From Hymenobacter gummosus (GTDB lineage Bacteria > Bacteroidota > Bacteroidia > Cytophagales > Hymenobacteraceae), in NCBI RefSeq assembly GCF_003970915.1, contig NZ_RXOF01000002.1, positions 310,001-374,000 on the forward strand: a DNA stretch of 64,000 nt. Reading direction: 5' to 3'. A program made the position numbers and the translations under genes. A model generated the notes under the pieces. It made no database searches. It had not been told where the DNA came from and was given only the letters and a program-made list of their open reading frames with translations. Shown in pieces: positions 60,366-64,000 of this stretch; positions within the stretch are counted from its first letter, which is position 1, and each line of letters opens with the position of its first letter.

Positions 60366-61385
60366 TTACCGGGCCACGGCCTCCTTTTCCGCTTTCCGGT
60401 TGCGCACCAGGTCGCAGGCCAGGTACAGGGCTTCGCGGAAGGAGGTCGGGTCGGCGTCGAACTTGCCGGCCAGGCCGTAGGCGGTGCCGTGGTCGGGGGA
60501 GGTGCGGATGACGGGCAGGCCGGCGGTGAAGTTCACGCCCCGCTCGAAGGCAATGGTTTTGAACGGGATGAGGCCCTGGTCGTGGTACAGGGCCAGGGTA
60601 GCGTCGAACTGGTGGTACTGGCGGGTGCCGAAGAAGCCGTCGGCGGGGTAGGGGCCGTACACGAGGTGGCCTTCGTTGAGAAACTGCTGGATGACGGGCT
60701 GCACCAGGTTCTGCTCCTCGTGGCCGATGAGGCCTTTTTCGCCGGCGTGCGGGTTCAGGCCCAGCACGGCCACGCGGGGCTTGTCGATGCCAAAGTCCTG
60801 GCGCAGCGACTGCAGCAGCATGCGCAGCTTGCCGCCGAGTACCTCGGGCGTGAGGCGGGCGGGCACGTCCTTGAGGGCAATGTGGCCGGTGGCAGTGGCC
60901 ACGCGCAAATCATCGGCCACCAGGAACATCAGGCTGTCGTTGTTGGAGCTGAAGTGGTGGGCCAGAAATTCGGTGTGGCCGGGAAAGTTGAACCCTTCGC
61001 CCTGGGTGTTTTCCTTGCTGATGGGCGCCGTCACCAGCGCGTCGATAAGCCCGGCCTTGAGGTCGTTGGCGGCCGCAATCAGGGACAGGCGGGCGGCGCG
61101 GCCGGAAGCCTCGCTGGGCTGGCCGGGCGTGAGGCTGAAGTCCTCGTCCCAGCAGGTCACGGCGTTGACTTTGCCGGGCGTGATGTCGGCCGCCTCGCGC
61201 ACCTGGCGGAAGCTCAGCGGCGGGTGGTGCTTGTCGTGGGGAAACTCGTCGAAGAGGGTGGCGGCGGTGCCGTAGACCACCGGCGTGCAGAAGCGCAGCA
61301 CGCGCTGATCCTGCAGGGTGCGGTAAATAACCTCAGGGCCGATGCCGGCCAGGTCGCCGGTGCTGATGCCGATGCGGGGAAGCAT
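60366..61385 (-). CDS. pdxA: 4-hydroxythreonine-4-phosphate dehydrogenase
   Basis: The protein has 339 residues. IGISTGDLAGIGPEVI is the family start. Substrate and metal-binding parts include TAPISKENTQGEGFNFPGHT, LNPHAGEKGLIGHEE and LYHDQGLIPFK, and GLPVIRTSPDHGTAYGLAG is the conserved C-terminal motif. It oxidises 4-phosphohydroxy-L-threonine in the DXP-independent branch of pyridoxal phosphate synthesis. A heptamer array starts 10 bp upstream of its ATG. Confidence 0.95.
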   Translation of the reverse strand: MLPRIGISTGDLAGIGPEVIYRTLQDQRVLRFCTPVVYGTAATLFDEFPHDKHHPPLSFRQVREAADITPGKVNAVTCWDEDFSLTPGQPSEASGRAARLSLIAAANDLKAGLIDALVTAPISKENTQGEGFNFPGHTEFLAHHFSSNNDSLMFLVADDLRVATATGHIALKDVPARLTPEVLGGKLRMLLQSLRQDFGIDKPRVAVLGLNPHAGEKGLIGHEEQNLVQPVIQQFLNEGHLVYGPYPADGFFGTRQYHQFDATLALYHDQGLIPFKTIAFERGVNFTAGLPVIRTSPDHGTAYGLAGKFDADPTSFREALYLACDLVRNRKAEKEAVAR

Positions 61386-61394
61386 TCTGAGAAA

Positions 61395-61427
61395 TTAGTG
61401 CTTAGTGCCTAGTGCTTGGTGCTTAGG
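61395..61427. repeat. heptamer array (TTAGTGC type) between pdxA and the S23 gene
   Basis: TTAGTGC, TTAGTGC, CTAGTGC, TTGGTGC and TTAGG follow one another with an exact 7-bp step. The stop codon of the four-helix-bundle gene (61423-61425) lies inside it. Confidence 0.8.
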
Positions 61428-61794
61428 CCGGCAGCTTTTGTTTATGGTGATTGATGAAGCCGTGGAGCAGCTTTTTGCAACTCGTCAGCTGTTCGAGGGT
61501 TACGTCGAAGGTTGGCTGCGCGAGGTAATGTAGGTCGAGGCTCAAGTACAGCTGGGTTTCCAACTCGTACAGCGAACCGCGGGCAATGTAGAAAAACTGC
61601 AGGGCGTCGCGGGATGTGTAGCGGCCGCATCCTTCGGCAATGTTGGAAGGTACGGAAACCGCGCAACGACGAATCTGATTGGTCAGGCCGAACAACTCTT
61701 CGCGGGGAAAAGCTTGCGTCAGCACATAAACAGCAGAAACCAATTGTCGACTCTGCTGCCAAACCTGTAGTTCAGTGTACGACTTGTTGTCCAT
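61423..61794 (-). CDS. four-helix-bundle protein (S23/IVP family)
   Basis: The protein has 123 residues from the ATG at 61794. The family pattern is complete: ELQVWQQSRQLVSAVYVLTQ, LTNQIRRCAVSVPSNIAEGC and FFYIARGSLYELETQLYLSL. Family members were first found in 23S rRNA intervening sequences and are related to the Avd accessory protein of diversity-generating retroelements. Function is unknown; they probably bind nucleic acid. The gene is flanked on both sides by TTAGTGC-type heptamer arrays in the same orientation, as if it travels with them. Confidence 0.88.
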   Translation of the reverse strand: MDNKSYTELQVWQQSRQLVSAVYVLTQAFPREELFGLTNQIRRCAVSVPSNIAEGCGRYTSRDALQFFYIARGSLYELETQLYLSLDLHYLAQPTFDVTLEQLTSCKKLLHGFINHHKQKLPA

Positions 61795-61796
61795 GG

Positions 61797-61940
61797 GTTT
61801 AGTGCTTAGTGGGTAGTGCTTGGTGCTTAGGTCGTTCAAAGAGCCAAGATTAACCTGTCTACACAATAACGAACCAAGCACTAAGCACCAAGAACTAGGC
61901 ACCAAATCCAGGCATTAGGCACTAAGCGCTATGCACTAAA
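61797..61940. repeat. paired heptamer arrays between the S23 gene and pepA
   Basis: 61797-61831 repeats TTAGTGC-type units, and 61872-61940 repeats the reverse complement (GCACTAAGCACC...). The latter runs into the 3' end of pepA and supplies its last codons and its TAG stop. The two arrays could form a long imperfect hairpin. Confidence 0.8.
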
Positions 61941-63370
61941 AAAGAGTACAGCAACCGAACCGCCGTGCCGGTGCCGTGTTTGCCGCGGTAGGAGTCGGGG
62001 GCGGTGAGGTAGGCGGGGGCGGCAATGTCGAGGTGAATCCAGGGCGTGCCTTCGATGAAGCGCTCCAGGAACTTGCCGGCCGAAATGGCGCCGGCTTCGG
62101 CCTTGCCCAGGTTGTTGATGTCGGCAATGTCGCTCTTGATGTGCTCGGCGTACTCGTCCCAGAGCGGAAACTCCACGATACGCTCGTGCACGCGGCGGCC
62201 GGCGGCGGCCAGCTCCTGCATGGTTTCGTCGCCGCAGGTGCCCATGGCCACAATGCCCTCCTTGCCGATGGCGCGGGCGGCCGAGCCGGTGAGCGTGGCC
62301 GCGTCGATGACCAGCTGGGGGTGGTACTTCTTGGCGAAGTGCAGGGCGTCGGCCAGGATGAGGCGGCCCTCGGCGTCGGTGTTGAGCACTTCCACCGTGA
62401 GGCCCGAGTGCATGGTCAGCACGTCGCCGGGGGCAAAGGCGGGGCCGCCGGGGCGGTTGTCGGTGGCCGGCACGAGGGCAATGACGTGCAGCGGCACCTT
62501 GTTTTTGGCCAGGGCGTACATGACGCCGGTCATGGCGGCGGCGCCGGCCATGTCGCACTTCATCATGTCCATGGAGCCCGGGGTGGGCTTCAAACTCAGG
62601 CCGCCGGTGTCGAAGGTCACGCCCTTGCCTACCAGCACGTAGGGCTGCTCATTCTTGGCGCCGTCGGGCTTCCACTCCATAATGGTGAAGGTGGGGGGCT
62701 CGGGGCTGCCCTGGTTGACGGCCAGCAGGCCGCCCATGCGCAGGGCCTCAATGCGGGCCTGGTCGAGGATTTCGGTGTGGTAGCCGGCCTGCTCGCCCGC
62801 GGCAGCCATCTGCTCGGCAAAACTGGTGGCGGTGAGCTTGTTGGCGGGCATGTTCACCAGGTCGCGGGCCAGCTCCACGCCGCTGAGCAGGTGGCCCAGG
62901 GCCGTTACCGCCGCTTCCTCGGCGCCCACCAGCACCACGCGCTGCAGCTCGGCGGGCTGCTTGCTTTTCTCGTCGGTTTTGTAGCCTTCGAACTGGTAGG
63001 CCGTCAGGTACAGGCCCTCGGCCAGCGGCAGGGCGGCCGTTTTCTCGGCCGTCAGGTCCACGATGTGCAGCTCCTTCACCTTGGCCGCTTTCAGCTTGGC
63101 GTGCAGCTCGTGGCCCTTGCGGCGCAGCTGCTCGGCCGTGAGGTCGGCGGTTTTCTTGGCCTCGGCCACCACCACGTAGAGCCGGTGCGAGTACAGGTTG
63201 ACGGCGAAGAGTTTCTGCTCGGCGGCCAGCTGGGCGTGGGCGTAGGCGCGGGCGGCCTCGGGCAGGGCCGGGGCTTCGGCGGGCAGCCCGGTGGCGCCGG
63301 CGGGCAGAATCACGAGGGTATCGGCGGGGCTGGCGGGCAGCGCGGCGGCAGTGGTGAGGTGAAGAGACAT
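61922..63370 (-). CDS. pepA: leucyl aminopeptidase (M17 family)
   Basis: The protein has 482 residues from the ATG at 63370 (MSLHLTTAAAL). The M17 catalytic domain has the metal-binding Lys in VGKGVTFDTGGLSLKPT, DMAGAAAMTG and the signature NTDAEGRLILADAL. The N-terminal ~170 residues are the usual variable domain. It removes N-terminal residues from peptides with two divalent metals. The last four codons (LVHS region) and the stop come from a heptamer array. It is divergent from rsmA across an inverted repeat. Confidence 0.92.
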   Translation of the reverse strand: MSLHLTTAAALPASPADTLVILPAGATGLPAEAPALPEAARAYAHAQLAAEQKLFAVNLYSHRLYVVVAEAKKTADLTAEQLRRKGHELHAKLKAAKVKELHIVDLTAEKTAALPLAEGLYLTAYQFEGYKTDEKSKQPAELQRVVLVGAEEAAVTALGHLLSGVELARDLVNMPANKLTATSFAEQMAAAGEQAGYHTEILDQARIEALRMGGLLAVNQGSPEPPTFTIMEWKPDGAKNEQPYVLVGKGVTFDTGGLSLKPTPGSMDMMKCDMAGAAAMTGVMYALAKNKVPLHVIALVPATDNRPGGPAFAPGDVLTMHSGLTVEVLNTDAEGRLILADALHFAKKYHPQLVIDAATLTGSAARAIGKEGIVAMGTCGDETMQELAAAGRRVHERIVEFPLWDEYAEHIKSDIADINNLGKAEAGAISAGKFLERFIEGTPWIHLDIAAPAYLTAPDSYRGKHGTGTAVRLLYSFLVHSA

Positions 63371-63393
63371 CAGCGCAGGTATAGCTTGGGCGT

Positions 63394-63401
63394 GCAAGAT
63401 A
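63394..63401 (-). promoter_or_regulatory. candidate -7 box of pepA
   Basis: On the minus strand this reads TATCTTGC, one mismatch pair from TAnnTTTG, 24 nt before the ATG at 63370. Its first two bases are the end of the inverted-repeat arm. Confidence 0.5.
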
Positions 63402-63571
63402 GACCACAGATCGGGACGGATGTTTGAACGGACGGAACGGATGCGGACGGCGCGGGTGGCAGTCATTGCGAGCAACGCGACGTAATGACTGCCACCCGCG
63501 CCGTCCGCTCGTTCTGCCACCCGCACGTATCCGTTCCATCCGTTCAGACATCCGTCCCGATCTGTGGTCTA
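63400..63571. repeat. long inverted repeat in the pepA-rsmA divergent promoter region
   Basis: Left arm 63400-63467 and right arm 63484-63571 are reverse complements. The inner 25 bp (GCGGACGGCG... to ...CAGTCATT and its partner) and outer ~25 bp (TAGACCACAGATCGGGACGG) are nearly perfect, and the right arm carries ~20 extra bases that look like a partial duplication. The 16-bp centre is GC-rich. The outer parts are of the TAGACCACAGAT repeat family seen at 8040 and 57547. Confidence 0.85.
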
Positions 63572-63577
63572 CCTTTG
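63570..63577 (+). promoter_or_regulatory. -7 box of rsmA
   Basis: TACCTTTG matches TAnnTTTG, 42 nt before the GTG start. The TA is the end of the right arm of the inverted repeat. Confidence 0.6.
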
Positions 63578-63619
63578 CCCCCACATCCAACGCGCGGCCT
63601 CCCCGCCGCGCCCCTGCCC

Positions 63620-64000
63620 GTGGAACGCGTCACCCCGAAGAAGCACCTGGGCCAGCACTTTCTGGCCGACCTCAACATCTCCCGCGACATTGCCGAGAGC
63701 CTGCGCCGCCCCGGCGACCTGCGCCACGTGCTGGAAGTCGGCCCCGGCATGGGCGTGCTCACCCAGTTCTTGCTGGAGCACGCGGCCGAGTACGACACCA
63801 CCGTCATCGAAATCGACCGGGAATCGGTGGCTTATCTGCGCCAGCACTTCCCGGCCCTGCAGGAGCGCATTCTGTCGGCCGACTTTCTGAAGCAGGACCT
63901 GGGCAAGCTGTTCGACCACGAGCCGCTGGCCGTCATCGGCAACTTCCCCTACAACATCAGCACCCAGATTTACTTCAAGGTGCTGGAGCACCGGCAGCTG
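63620..64000 (+). CDS. rsmA: 16S rRNA (adenine-N6,N6)-dimethyltransferase RsmA/KsgA, partial
   Basis: The gene is open from a GTG at 63620 to the window edge (127 codons); no ATG lies between the promoter and this point. KKHLGQHFLADLNISRDIAE is the family start, LEVGPGMGVLTQFLL the SAM-binding motif I, VIEIDRESVAYL motif II and GNFPYNISTQIYF the catalytic motif IV (N-x-P-Y). It dimethylates two adjacent adenines near the 3' end of 16S rRNA. The C-terminal part is outside the window. Confidence 0.93.
   Translation, partial: MERVTPKKHLGQHFLADLNISRDIAESLRRPGDLRHVLEVGPGMGVLTQFLLEHAAEYDTTVIEIDRESVAYLRQHFPALQERILSADFLKQDLGKLFDHEPLAVIGNFPYNISTQIYFKVLEHRQL

Noticed and set aside
61423-61940. Diversity-generating retroelement near the S23 gene
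   Set aside because: S23 proteins are related to Avd, but no reverse transcriptase or template/variable repeat pair is present in the window.

Overview
The window looks like the chromosome of a GC-rich Bacteroidota bacterium of the Cytophagales, most likely Hymenobacter or a close relative. This is inferred from four things: a secreted protein with a type IX secretion (T9SS) sorting tail; several families typical of the phylum (DUF4290, DUF4846, DUF3109, DUF4349, four-helix-bundle S23 proteins); -7 promoter boxes of the form TAnnTTTG; and dispersed intergenic repeats. No rRNA, tRNA, CRISPR array or integrase was recognised.

Layout. (1) 1-4005 is the end of a prophage or prophage-like element. 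A CI/LexA-like repressor faces right. Opposite it, five small genes run leftward with translational-coupling overlaps (DNA-binding proteins, a C5-cytosine-methyltransferase-like protein, a protein with a sliding-clamp-binding motif, a winged-helix protein with an octapeptide-repeat linker). (2) 4364-8043 holds a T9SS-secreted Asp-box protein and gyrB. (3) 8136-10839 is a compact leftward accessory module: a stand-alone FtsZ C-terminal-domain protein, a PD-(D/E)XK nuclease and a WYL regulator. (4) 11052-15052 has a frameshifted RidA gene and convergent ppk1 and ppx/gppA (polyphosphate synthesis and breakdown). (5) 15163-24749 carries leftward housekeeping genes: a metallophosphoesterase fused to an outer-membrane barrel, a sirtuin, DUF4846, a YgjP-like metallopeptidase, DUF1697 and topA. 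(6) 25102-34153 is a complete-looking chemosensory operon: a soluble receptor with about ten HAMP-type repeats, CheW, CheY, CheB with a degenerate receiver, CheA and CheC; CheR is absent. (7) 34330-42876 has an arginase-family hydrolase, a holin-like membrane protein, paired DUF4349 lipoproteins, murA (with Asp in place of the fosfomycin-target Cys), DUF4290 and a UvrD/PcrA helicase. (8) 42877-53635 is accessory and repeat-rich: a 21-bp tandem array, a Y1 transposase between roughly 80-bp inverted repeats, a DoxX-like protein, small secreted proteins, an alpha-amylase, a GT-C-like membrane protein, and decaying VapBC and ADP-ribosylglycohydrolase remnants. (9) 53713-59508 is the classic yceD-rpmF-plsX-fabH-efp-accB-accC lipid and translation cluster, all leftward. 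(10) 59587-64000 has an orphan HigA-like antitoxin, a non-autonomous relative of the transposase element, pdxA, an S23 protein, leucyl aminopeptidase and the start of rsmA.

The most unusual features are not genes. Intergenic regions of the right half carry arrays of a 7-8 bp period, often in inverted pairs, whose unit sequence differs at each locus. There are also several inverted-repeat elements, one of which lies under a divergent promoter pair. The FtsZ-tail/nuclease/WYL cluster is the best candidate here for an undescribed gene system.
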